From: Promethearchaeota archaeon
Lineage (GTDB): Archaea > Asgardarchaeota > Lokiarchaeia > Sigynarchaeales > SOKP01
Length of the DNA stretch: 13,907 nt
Assembly: GCA_019057775.1 (NCBI GenBank)
Contig: JAHLWT010000066.1
Coordinates: 1-13,907, forward strand
Reading direction: 5' to 3'
Every line of letters starts with the position of its first letter. Within the stretch, counting starts at the first letter, position 1. Positions 1 through 7,542 of this stretch are shown piece by piece. Both the position numbers and the translations under genes were made by a program. The notes below the pieces were generated by a model, which was given only the letters and a program-made list of their open reading frames with translations, did no database searches and was not told the origin of the DNA.

Positions 1-1192
1 CAGAAGACCATCCTGTTTTTGAACCAATAGAACCTACAGAAATATCTGCTTGTTCTGAGGTGAGATCATCACAGAAAAAACATCCCGACCTACTGTATTT
101 GTTAATATGTTTAACAAGTGTAGTAAAAACTGACCCATCTTTATGAAATATATAGAATCGTCCTTTATCAATATCCATTTTTCTTACTCCCTTTAGTGGT
201 ATCTTGAATTCACGTTCCAAGAGTTTTTTTATCTGATCATAATCAAACGATTCCATGCAAAAAAGGCCAATCTTAAGAGTGATATTTTGGTAAAATGGTT
301 TATTAAGGGGAATAAAAGATATTTTTTTTAGTGCTTCCATCATACATGGTGTGCCAACTACCGCTATGTTATTATAATCCTTTGATAAGTGTAAAATTTT
401 CAGAGAAGGAGAGTTAGTATATTTTGTACCGGCCGTTCTTAATAACTCATCCTCACGATCGATGATCACTGGTAGTGGTCTATGTGGTTCGTCTGAAACG
501 GTTACCGCGATTGTAGCATCTATAATTTTTTCTCGAAAAGCCGCTTTGAGTAAAGATGTAATAATTCCTCCATCTTGGGCAAACTTCTTTATTCTTTCGT
601 CATTAGTTTGAGCGGAATAAATTTCATAGTAATAATTTAGTTGTTCTGAGAACTTTGGTTTTGAATCCGTTTCATCTTTAATTCTTTTTAACGATTTTGG
701 GAAGAAAGATCTGGGACAACATGAAAAACATAAACCACAATCAATACATTTATCTTCATCAAGTTCAAACGTATTGCTTGAATAATTAATAGCGTGTACA
801 GGGCATATTGAATCACATAAACCGCAACCACAGCATAGATTTGTATCTCTAATAATAGAAACATTTGGAAATACTCCCTTGGTTTCGTTTTTTTCTATAA
901 GATCTTGAAAAAACCTTGATTTTTCACCTAAAAAATCCAAGGAACCTAATCCTTTTAAATATTCTATATTAAATATAAGATGATTTTCATTAAATTGTAA
1001 TTCTCTTTTCAATTTCTGGATTTCTATTGTACCATTTTCCTTTACTTTTTTTAAAATTTCTTGTCTTTCTTTTTCTGCTTTTGTCAACGAATTTATGAGG
1101 TTTTTAAGTTCATTTTCGTCGTATTTTTCAGCTTGAAGTATTTTGTCTTTATTGTTAAGTAAGATTTCTATTAAAGGTGCATACAGTTCCAT
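1..1192 (-). CDS. FrhB-family (coenzyme F420 hydrogenase/dehydrogenase beta subunit) iron-sulfur flavoprotein, C-terminus cut by window edge
   Basis: This is an open frame of 397 codons running off the left edge. Residues 1-110 are a charged helical extension that reads like a winged-helix domain (inference). Two 4Fe-4S motifs follow: C120xxC123xxC126xxxC130-P and C149xxC152xxC155xxxC159-P. The FrhB-type flavin domain then shows QDGGIITSLL (207-216), LRTAGTKYT (251-259), VGTPCMMEAL (279-288) and a late pair C371-C374 followed by ADISVGSIGS. In known relatives this fold binds FAD and passes electrons between F420 (or another donor) and Fe-S clusters; the actual substrate cannot be read here. 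The ATG is four bases after the stop of the SudB-like gene. A GGGGGGTGA stretch inside the end of that gene (1212-1204) is a good Shine-Dalgarno, so the two are almost certainly cotranscribed. The protein is cytosolic, with no signal or membrane segment. Confidence 0.92.
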   Translation of the reverse strand, partial: MELYAPLIEILLNNKDKILQAEKYDENELKNLINSLTKAEKERQEILKKVKENGTIEIQKLKRELQFNENHLIFNIEYLKGLGSLDFLGEKSRFFQDLIEKNETKGVFPNVSIIRDTNLCCGCGLCDSICPVHAINYSSNTFELDEDKCIDCGLCFSCCPRSFFPKSLKRIKDETDSKPKFSEQLNYYYEIYSAQTNDERIKKFAQDGGIITSLLKAAFREKIIDATIAVTVSDEPHRPLPVIIDREDELLRTAGTKYTNSPSLKILHLSKDYNNIAVVGTPCMMEALKKISFIPLNKPFYQNITLKIGLFCMESFDYDQIKKLLEREFKIPLKGVRKMDIDKGRFYIFHKDGSVFTTLVKHINKYSRSGCFFCDDLTSEQADISVGSIGSKTGWSS

Positions 1193-1196
1193 TATA

Positions 1197-2078
1197 TTAT
1201 CTGTCACCCCCCTTTTTTTCAAGTATTTTACATTCATGCTGAAATTTCTCATATGATTCCTTTTCTTGATCATTGAATCTTTTTGCGCGGTTCAAAAGGT
1301 TATCAAAATCTACAATATGACCATCAACATCAGGTCCATCAACACAAGCAAATTGAATTTCTCCGCTATGGGTTGAAAATCGACAACCTCCACACATACC
1401 TGTTCCATCAATCATAATCGTATTTAAAGAGACGTATGTTTTTACCTTTGGTAAGCCTTCGAAACCATTTGTCATTTGGGCTACATTTTTCATCATTATT
1501 AATGGCCCTATTGTGATTACGATGCTAATTTGCTCAGATCTTAATAGATCTTTAAGAGGTTCAGTGACAAATCCTTTTATTCCTTCACTTCCATCATTAG
1601 TACAAATGATTAATCGATTACTTACAGCAGCCATTTTATCTTTCCAAAATAATAAATCTTTTGCACGGGCTCCGATGATAGAAATAACATTGTTTCCAGC
1701 ACTCTTCAATTCTTTTGCTTGTGGATAACATTCAGCAATACCAACTCCTCCTCCAATTATTACTACAGGAAATTCATATTTTTCAACGTGAATTTTGTTT
1801 CCTAGTGGTCCAACAATATCTAAAATTTCATCATTAATATTTTGTTGAGAGAGTAATAAGGTTGATTTACCTACTACTTGAAAAACTAGCGTTATTATGC
1901 CTTCCTCTCGATCATAATCCGCAATTGTTAACGGTATTCTTTCCCCTGTTTCATTAATTCTGATTAAAATGAAATTTCCCGCAAATGCTTTTTTAGCTAT
2001 TAATGGTGCTTGAATGTCAATTTCGAATAATGTACCACCATCATCGAGTCTAGATTTATTAAGAATTTTATAGGGCAA
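1197..2078 (-). CDS. SudB/NfnA-like FAD/NAD(P)-binding [2Fe-2S] oxidoreductase subunit
   Basis: A 293-residue member of the ferredoxin-NADP reductase-like family that includes the small subunit of sulfide dehydrogenase/NfnAB and PyrK. Residues 1-100 form the FAD barrel, with RIPLTIADYD (47-56) as the flavin-binding motif. GGGVGIAE (109-116) starts the nucleotide domain. DGTGMCGGC (224-232) plus C245 in FACVDGPDVDGH is the [2Fe-2S] site. D224, C229, C232 and C245 match the Asp-Cys3 ligand pattern known for Pyrococcus NfnA/SudB-type proteins. The start is TTG: no ATG lies upstream in frame, and family members begin about two residues before the YKIL segment. The usual large partner (SudA/GltD-like) is not adjacent on the visible side; instead the FrhB-like gene follows after four bases. 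This suggests the subunit has been coupled to a deazaflavin/Fe-S partner to exchange electrons with NAD(P) (inference). Confidence 0.92.
   Translation of the reverse strand: MPYKILNKSRLDDGGTLFEIDIQAPLIAKKAFAGNFILIRINETGERIPLTIADYDREEGIITLVFQVVGKSTLLLSQQNINDEILDIVGPLGNKIHVEKYEFPVVIIGGGVGIAECYPQAKELKSAGNNVISIIGARAKDLLFWKDKMAAVSNRLIICTNDGSEGIKGFVTEPLKDLLRSEQISIVITIGPLIMMKNVAQMTNGFEGLPKVKTYVSLNTIMIDGTGMCGGCRFSTHSGEIQFACVDGPDVDGHIVDFDNLLNRAKRFNDQEKESYEKFQHECKILEKKGGDR
1204..1212 (-). promoter_or_regulatory. Ribosome binding site for the FrhB-like gene
   Basis: GGGGGGTGA near the 3' end of the SudB-like coding sequence pairs well with the archaeal 16S 3' end (GGAGGTGAT-type). It sits 11 bases before the FrhB-like ATG at 1192. 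It supports that start and translational linkage of the two genes. Confidence 0.55.
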
Positions 2079-2118
2079 GTTAAACCATCTCGTTTTTAAA
2101 TTTCAATCTCAAATTGTA

Positions 2119-2152
2119 TTTTAATAATTAAATTTGTTCCTTATTGAAGGAA
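2119..2152 (-). promoter_or_regulatory. Candidate promoter and adjacent dyad for the SudB-FrhB operon
   Basis: On the minus strand TTATTAAAATAC (2130-2119) resembles an archaeal TATA box and would place transcription start near 2100, about 20 bases before the TTG. Immediately upstream lies the inverted repeat TTCCTT-ATTG-AAGGAA (2137-2152), positioned where an activator or repressor could act. Both calls rest on visual matching only. Confidence 0.35.
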
Positions 2153-2186
2153 TAATTTAATCTAAAAAAATTGTTTCGGTTATTAC

Positions 2187-2239
2187 GGGAATTCTTTCCC
2201 TATTTAAAGTAAAAAAAAACAATCATTACTATTGTTTTT
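2187..2239. repeat. Two further inverted repeats in the sudB-like/guaA divergent region
   Basis: GGGAA-TTCT-TTCCC spans 2187-2200. A nine-base perfect stem, AAAAACAAT...ATTGTTTTT with a seven-base loop, spans 2215-2239. They lie mid-way between the two divergent starts, so either could be an operator or a transcript hairpin. No protein-coding gene is visible in 2079-2340. Confidence 0.4.
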
Positions 2240-2296
2240 CATTTTAGCATAAAATATTTCAGATTTATTAACTTTATTTCTAATATTAATAAGATA

Positions 2297-2336
2297 TTTT
2301 ATAATTCAGATCCTACAATCTCTTTAAAAGAAGGAG
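2297..2336 (+). promoter_or_regulatory. guaA promoter (TATA-like) and ribosome binding site
   Basis: TTTTATAATT (2297-2306) would place transcription start near 2327, giving a leader of about 14 bases that just includes the AAGGAG Shine-Dalgarno (2331-2336), four bases before the ATG. The TATA assignment is tentative; the RBS is clear. Confidence 0.45.
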
Positions 2337-2340
2337 AAAA

Positions 2341-3900
2341 ATGAATACAATTATAATTTTAGATTTTGGTGGGCAGTATACTCATTTAATTACAAGACGT
2401 ATAAGAGATTTGGGCGTATATGCTGAAATCCTACCATTTGATGTAAAATTAGATAAGCTCAATAATATCAACCCCCAAGCAATAATACTTTCTGGTGGTC
2501 CTAATAGTATTTATGAAGAAAATAGTCCAAAATTAACCCCGGAGTTTTTCCAATTCACTTTCAAAAATAAAATCCCCGTATTAGGAATTTGTTATGGACA
2601 TCATTTAATTATGTACCATCAAGGTGGAAAAATTGAATCAAAACAAAAAAAAGAATATGGGAAAGCTAACATAACAATTTTAAAATCAGAATTACTCTTT
2701 GACTCATTAGAGAAAGAAGAAATTGTCTGGATGTCACATGGAGACCAAATTACAGAGATGACTGAAGGATTTAAAATTTACGCTAAAACAGACACTTGTC
2801 CAATAGCAGCATATGGAAATGTAGAGAAATTATTGTTTGGAGTACAGTTTCACCCTGAAGTTACAAATACTCCAAAGGGGAATATAATCTTAGAGAATTT
2901 CGTATTCAAGATCGCTAATTGTGAGAAAGAATGGAAGTTAGAGGATTGGATTGATGATACAATTCAAAATATTAAAGATGAGGTAGGGAAAGAGAATAGA
3001 GTTATTTTAGGGTTAAGTGGAGGCGTAGATTCTTCAGTAGCAGCAGTTTTACTACATAGAGCAATTCAAGATAGATTACATTGTATCTTTGTAAATAACG
3101 GATTATTAAGAAAAAATGAGGAAAGAGAAGTTCAAAAAACATTTAAAGAAAAATTAGGTTTTAAAAATTTTCATTACATCGATGCCGCAGAACTTTTCTT
3201 GAAAAAACTTAAAGGCATTGATGATCCAGAAGAAAAACGTAGAGTTATTGGCCATACTTTTATAGAAGTTTTTGAGAATAAAATGGTTGAACTAGAAAAA
3301 AGCTACAACAACATCAAATACCTTGCTCAAGGAACTATATACCCTGATAGAGTAGAAACAAGTGCTACAAGTACAGTTTCAGCGAAAATAAAATCACATC
3401 ATAATCTTACTCTTCCAGAAGACATGATGTTAGAAATCATTGAGCCATTAAGAGATTTATATAAAGATGAAGTAAGAAAGATAGGATTACAATTAGATCT
3501 ACCAAAAGAGATCATTTTGAGACACCCATTCCCAGGACCTGGTTTAGCAGTTAGAATCATAGGTTCAGTTGATAAAGAAAAACTCGATATATTAAGAAAT
3601 GCTGATGCTATCTTAATAGATGAGATCATTAAGGAAGGAATATATGAAAATCTTTGGCAGGCGTTTTGTGTCTTTCTACCACTCAAAACAGTTGGTATCA
3701 TGGGTGATTTTCGTACATATGAATACATATGCGCAATTCGAGTAGTTGAGTCTGTAGATGTAATGACTGCTAATTTTGCCAAATTGGATATGGACCTATT
3801 AGAAAAAATAAGTACCCGAATCATAAATGAGGTAGCAGGGATTAACCGAGTGGTATATGATATTTCAAATAAACCACCAAGTACAATTGAATATGAGTAA
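2341..3900 (+). CDS. guaA: GMP synthase (glutamine-hydrolysing), single-chain GATase plus ATP-pyrophosphatase
   Basis: Converts XMP, ATP and glutamine to GMP, the last step of guanine nucleotide synthesis. It has 519 residues, the usual length for the fused enzyme. Residues 1-195 are a class I glutamine amidotransferase with nucleophile C84 in GICYGHH and triad partners H171 and E173 (QFHPEV). Residues 205-400 are the ATP-pyrophosphatase with the PP-loop LSGGVDSS (225-232). The C-terminal dimerisation domain carries IMGDFRTYEY (453-462) and ends in the family signature KPPSTIEYE. Many Euryarchaeota encode the two halves as separate proteins, so the fusion is of note for an archaeon. One oddity is that the amidotransferase CxGxQ motif reads C84-Y-G-H-H88, with His in place of Gln. 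The gene is monocistronic: two hairpins follow and the next gene has its own promoter. Confidence 0.97.
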   Translation: MNTIIILDFGGQYTHLITRRIRDLGVYAEILPFDVKLDKLNNINPQAIILSGGPNSIYEENSPKLTPEFFQFTFKNKIPVLGICYGHHLIMYHQGGKIESKQKKEYGKANITILKSELLFDSLEKEEIVWMSHGDQITEMTEGFKIYAKTDTCPIAAYGNVEKLLFGVQFHPEVTNTPKGNIILENFVFKIANCEKEWKLEDWIDDTIQNIKDEVGKENRVILGLSGGVDSSVAAVLLHRAIQDRLHCIFVNNGLLRKNEEREVQKTFKEKLGFKNFHYIDAAELFLKKLKGIDDPEEKRRVIGHTFIEVFENKMVELEKSYNNIKYLAQGTIYPDRVETSATSTVSAKIKSHHNLTLPEDMMLEIIEPLRDLYKDEVRKIGLQLDLPKEIILRHPFPGPGLAVRIIGSVDKEKLDILRNADAILIDEIIKEGIYENLWQAFCVFLPLKTVGIMGDFRTYEYICAIRVVESVDVMTANFAKLDMDLLEKISTRIINEVAGINRVVYDISNKPPSTIEYE

Positions 3901-3911
3901 AATACACCGGG

Positions 3912-3967
3912 AGGAGATAATCTCCTAAATCCACATTATTTTAAAATTTCCATTATGAATGGAATTT
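3912..3967 (+). terminator. Tandem hairpins after guaA
   Basis: The first inverted repeat is AGGAGAT-A-ATCTCCT (3912-3926), perfect. The second is TTCCATT-ATG-AATGGAA (3948-3964), which can be extended by AAA/TTT (3944-3946 with 3965-3967) across one bulged base. They start 12 bases after the guaA stop and end before the next promoter, so a role in transcript termination or 3'-end stabilisation is likely. There is no long T-run directly after either stem. Confidence 0.45.
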
Positions 3968-3972
3968 AACAT

Positions 3973-3989
3973 GGAAAAGTTTTAAAATA
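3973..3989 (+). promoter_or_regulatory. BRE/TATA promoter of the M3 peptidase gene
   Basis: The purine-rich GGAAAAG (3973-3979) followed by TTTTAAAATA (3980-3989) is a good match to an archaeal BRE plus TATA box. Its centre lies about 31 bases before the ATG at 4016. With no Shine-Dalgarno before that ATG, it implies a leaderless or very short-leader mRNA. Confidence 0.55.
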
Positions 3990-4015
3990 TTCTAATTTTA
4001 AACGTCTTGATTATA

Positions 4016-5806
4016 ATGACTGAAAAAGAAATCGTATGGGATTTAACAGTTCTATTTTCTGATTATAATGATCCTAATATTTCTCAGAATATGGAGAAGT
4101 TTGAGAGTAAAGCTGATCAATTTGTAAATAATTATAAAGGAAAAATTAATACATCAGATTTTAATGCTGATAATTTAAATGATCTATTGAAAAAACTTGA
4201 AGAATTTTGGGCAAACGTTGATGATTTAGATTTGTTTTGTGAACACTCGTTTTATGCTAATATGACTCTTCCCGAAACACAAGCTCTTCATAATAAATAT
4301 AACGAATTTATAACGCAAATATTTAAAAAATTAACTTTCTTTGACTTGGAAATTGGGAAATTAGTATCTGAAAATAATAATCTGATTTCGAATCCTATAT
4401 TATCAAATTATAAGCATTATCTAGAAAAAGTCCACAGAGCACATCCTCATACATTATCGGAAATCGAAGAGCAATTAATTTTAGAAAAAGATCAATACGG
4501 TGTTAAAGCATGGAGCCAACTACAAAAAACTTGGTTAAACACAAGAGAATTTAAAGTTAGCGTTCAAGGAGAAGAAAAAACTCTTTCATATGGAGAGGCT
4601 AATAGTTTAATTGTTCATCCTGATCGATCAACGCGAATTTCTGCGAACAAATCTATATACAATTTATTGGGAAAAGATCAGGAGATATTCTCTTCTGCAC
4701 TACGTAACATTTGTGGGAATTGGGTGAAAAATTCGGAACGTAGGAAATTTGATAACCCAATGCATTCAAGTTGTATAGCTAATGACACAACCCAAGAAAT
4801 TATTAATAGTTTAATGAAAACCATTGTAGAGAATGTTGATGTATATCAAAGATATTTGAAACTTAAGGCCAAACTTTTAAAGCTACCAAAGTTAAGTAGT
4901 GCGGATGTTATGGCTCCTCTTCTTGATGTACCTAATATGAAGTACACCTGGGATGAAGCAAAAACTCTGACATTTGAAGCTTTGGGCGAATTTGAAGAAT
5001 CTTTTGAAGGATATGCTAAAGATATGTTCGATAAGGATCGTATAGATGCTCATGTTAGAAACGGTAAAATAAATGGTGCCTATTGCGCAAGTTGGTTTAA
5101 TGGTAAATCAGCATTCATTTTAATGTCATTCAAAGGAACTATGAATGAGTTATACACACTTAACCATGAACTTGGCCACGCAATACATGATTACTTAGCA
5201 ACTAGACAACAAACATTCTTTAATTTACATGCAGGAGCAGCAGGTGCTGAAACCGCTTCAATTTTCGCAGAGCTTTTAATGACTGATCTACTTCTCAAAA
5301 AAGCAGAAACGGATGAAGAAAAGATGGTAATTCTAGCAAACGAATTAGATGGAACAGGGCAATCGGCTTTTCAGGTTAGTGCACGATTTTGGTTTGAAAC
5401 GAGCCTTTACGAGGCTATCAAAAACGGTACAAATTTAGATGGAAAAACAATTTCTAAATATTGGTGTGCCGGGAGAGATAAAATTTATGGAGATTCTGTT
5501 GAATGGTTTGAAGAAATGAATTGGGAATGGTGTATGAAAGGTCATTATTTCATGCCTAATTTTCGTTATTACAACTACCCTTACGTTTATGCACAATTGT
5601 TCGTATATGCTTTATATCATATTTATAAGAATGAGGGACCCTCATTTGTACCGAAATTTAAGAAATTGTTAAGCTCTGGGGGAAGCCTATCTCCAAAAAA
5701 ATTAGCTGAAATTGTAGGTATTGATATAAGTAAACCAGATTTTTGGAAATTAGGTATAAATCAATATGCGGAATTTGTTGATGAATTAGAAAAGATAGTT
5801 AAATAA
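4016..5806 (+). CDS. pepF: M3B-family zinc oligoendopeptidase (PepF-like)
   Basis: A 596-residue cytosolic metallopeptidase that cleaves short peptides, consistent with peptide turnover. Residues 1-300 are the helical M3 cap/prodomain-like region. The zinc motif is HELGH (H384, E385, H388), with the third ligand E412 in ETASIFAE. The downstream substrate-binding segment GHYFMPNFRYYNYPYVYAQL (509-528) is typical of PepF/M3B enzymes. Length fits the family. A TTG nine bases upstream (4007) is in frame, but the ATG at 4016 is preferred because the promoter spacing points to it and the resulting N-terminus (MTEKEIVWDLTVLF) matches family starts. There is no signal peptide. The gene is not coupled to guaA and ends in a convergent terminator. 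Confidence 0.94.
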   Translation: MTEKEIVWDLTVLFSDYNDPNISQNMEKFESKADQFVNNYKGKINTSDFNADNLNDLLKKLEEFWANVDDLDLFCEHSFYANMTLPETQALHNKYNEFITQIFKKLTFFDLEIGKLVSENNNLISNPILSNYKHYLEKVHRAHPHTLSEIEEQLILEKDQYGVKAWSQLQKTWLNTREFKVSVQGEEKTLSYGEANSLIVHPDRSTRISANKSIYNLLGKDQEIFSSALRNICGNWVKNSERRKFDNPMHSSCIANDTTQEIINSLMKTIVENVDVYQRYLKLKAKLLKLPKLSSADVMAPLLDVPNMKYTWDEAKTLTFEALGEFEESFEGYAKDMFDKDRIDAHVRNGKINGAYCASWFNGKSAFILMSFKGTMNELYTLNHELGHAIHDYLATRQQTFFNLHAGAAGAETASIFAELLMTDLLLKKAETDEEKMVILANELDGTGQSAFQVSARFWFETSLYEAIKNGTNLDGKTISKYWCAGRDKIYGDSVEWFEEMNWEWCMKGHYFMPNFRYYNYPYVYAQLFVYALYHIYKNEGPSFVPKFKKLLSSGGSLSPKKLAEIVGIDISKPDFWKLGINQYAEFVDELEKIVK

Positions 5807-5830
5807 ATAAAAAATTTATTTTCTTTTTAA
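5805..5830. terminator. Bidirectional terminator between converging genes
   Basis: AAATAAA (5805-5811) and TTTATTT (5815-5821) form a short inverted repeat flanked by a T-rich tract on the plus strand (to 5830) and an A/T-rich tract on the minus strand. It overlaps the peptidase stop codon and lies just before the end of the opposing gene at 5833. This is the expected place for termination from both sides. Confidence 0.5.
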
Positions 5831-5832
5831 TT

Positions 5833-7479
5833 TTAATAATTCCCAGAATAAATCTCGTTTTTTACATCTTCAAAATCTAAAGATTCCTGAGAATGAATTC
5901 CCAAATTCCATTTTTCACATACATCTTTAGCTCTTTGAGAAAGATAAGCAACGTCTCGTCGATTTATTAATCCTATTTTGAATTTTCTTATTCCTGCCAG
6001 TAACTGTTTAATTCCTACTCCCAATTTACTTGAAAAATATGTGTATACGGCAACTGCTGACGGAGGGATATATCCTCCATTATAAACTCGTGCAAGGTTA
6101 TCAAATTCAACAAAAGCTTCATTAAGAGTTAGACTTTTTGGACTTTTATTTTTCGGAAAACCTAAATTTTTTAGCATTGCTGGAGTTACCTCTTTTTTCT
6201 CTATTATTTCTCCTATGTATTTACCTTTCATAGCTGCAGTAATTGGGGCTCTGGCCATTGCAATACATGTTACATAAGGAGCGCCCATTGCTAAAGCTTT
6301 GAATATTTGAGTCTCATTTGCAATACCACCTGCTATTGCAATGCTTGGAATAGATGCGTTAGGACTTTTTTCTTTAATCATATCTAAACAACCAACTACT
6401 AGCGCTTCTAAATAAAGTGTGGGAATCGATCCTTCATTCATCATGCTCACGGGACTCATACCAGTACCCCCTCCAGCCCCATCAAAAGTCATTCCATCTA
6501 CTTTTCCTTCCACACCCAACCTGAGAATCCATGCGGTTGCTGCTGGCCTATAAGCACCTGTCTTTATAAATATATTTTTTGCTCCACTCGCTCGAATTTG
6601 ATCAATTTCCTCTAACACTTCCTCTGTAGTTGATATCCCAACCCTACTGTGTCTCTCAAAATCCGGGATTAATCCTGCTTTCCATTGGTCAATAATAATA
6701 GGATCTGAAGGATCGGGTAAGACTAAATATCCTCTACTTTGTAATAGTTGAGCTCTCTCCAAAGATGTAAGTCTTACTTCTCCCCCAATAGCTTTTGCTC
6801 CTTGACCAAATTTAATTTCTAAACTGTTAACTTCTAAGCTAGAAGAGACATAATCAAAAACACCTAATCTTGTATCTTCAACGTTCTTTTGGACGATTAT
6901 ATCTCCATACTTCCCATCCCAAAATTCTCTAAATGTTTCGACTCGAAATTTCATATCTACAGTATCGACAACTTTAGGATATAAAGCATGATTTGAAAAC
7001 TGAGCTTGAGGGTCCATACCAACTACATTTTCTCCTACCGTTAGACTTACTCCAGATAAGGCAGCCCCTATTGCTAATCCTTCCCAATTACGTTTAGCAA
7101 CATAAGTACTCCCCAATCCCGCTATTAAAATAGGAAGTTTTTGGACAATATTCCCCCATTTAGTTGTAATATCAACATTTGGAAAAATAACTTTATCCGG
7201 ATGAGCTTCAATTCCTTGAGCACCTCGAACTTCAAATTGGATTTGAAAATCACCAAAGGATAACCCAAAATCTTTTGGAGACCCTGCTGTGGAATTTCCA
7301 AAAAATTCTCTTCGAGGATATAATACTTCACGCCCCCTAAGAGCAGATTTGGAAACTTCACAAAAAACCGGACAATCGGCTATACAGATAGGACATAAAC
7401 CTGACTCACATGAATCTTCGACCCTTGTTCTTGATCCTATCATGCTAGATTGATGTGTATCTAATGAAAATTTTGTCAT
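5833..7479 (-). CDS. FMN-binding glutamate synthase-like protein (archaeal GltB central-domain family)
   Basis: A 548-residue protein corresponding to the FMN/synthase TIM barrel of glutamate synthase, without the glutaminase domain. The N-terminus has a cysteine cluster C24-x4-C29-xx-C32-xxx-C36-P-xx-C40, likely an Fe-S site, followed by SALRGREVLYP (45-55). Barrel signatures are LEIKFGQGAKAIGGE (220-234), the flavin/2-oxoglutarate loop DGAGGGTGMSP (333-343) and AIAGGIANE (381-389). The late cysteine motif that binds [3Fe-4S] in bacterial GltB is absent; only C405 is near that position. Archaeal relatives are annotated as glutamate synthase-like, but with no glutaminase or GltD-like partner beside it the true reaction is uncertain: ammonia-dependent glutamate synthesis or another amine/flavin reaction. 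It starts at an ATG with no clear RBS and is followed by a convergent terminator. Confidence 0.9.
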   Translation of the reverse strand: MTKFSLDTHQSSMIGSRTRVEDSCESGLCPICIADCPVFCEVSKSALRGREVLYPRREFFGNSTAGSPKDFGLSFGDFQIQFEVRGAQGIEAHPDKVIFPNVDITTKWGNIVQKLPILIAGLGSTYVAKRNWEGLAIGAALSGVSLTVGENVVGMDPQAQFSNHALYPKVVDTVDMKFRVETFREFWDGKYGDIIVQKNVEDTRLGVFDYVSSSLEVNSLEIKFGQGAKAIGGEVRLTSLERAQLLQSRGYLVLPDPSDPIIIDQWKAGLIPDFERHSRVGISTTEEVLEEIDQIRASGAKNIFIKTGAYRPAATAWILRLGVEGKVDGMTFDGAGGGTGMSPVSMMNEGSIPTLYLEALVVGCLDMIKEKSPNASIPSIAIAGGIANETQIFKALAMGAPYVTCIAMARAPITAAMKGKYIGEIIEKKEVTPAMLKNLGFPKNKSPKSLTLNEAFVEFDNLARVYNGGYIPPSAVAVYTYFSSKLGVGIKQLLAGIRKFKIGLINRRDVAYLSQRAKDVCEKWNLGIHSQESLDFEDVKNEIYSGNY

Positions 7480-7522
7480 TTTTTTTTTTCAACTCTTTAA
7501 TTATTATAATTTTTTAATTTTA

Positions 7523-7532
7523 TTTTTATAAA
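7523..7532 (-). promoter_or_regulatory. Candidate TATA box for the glutamate-synthase-like gene
   Basis: The minus strand reads TTTATAAAAA here, about 50 bases before the ATG at 7479, giving a possible leader of roughly 25 bases. A weaker TTATAATA closer to the gene (about 7506-7499) would instead give a leaderless transcript. Neither can be chosen by eye. Confidence 0.3.
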
Positions 7533-7542
7533 TTTATGTGAT

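Noticed and set aside
3399..3824. Long minus-strand frame inside guaA
   Set aside because: Shadow of guaA, whose motifs are continuous through the region.
7125..7361. Overlapping minus-strand frame inside the glutamate-synthase-like gene
   Set aside because: Out-of-frame shadow with no RBS or motif.
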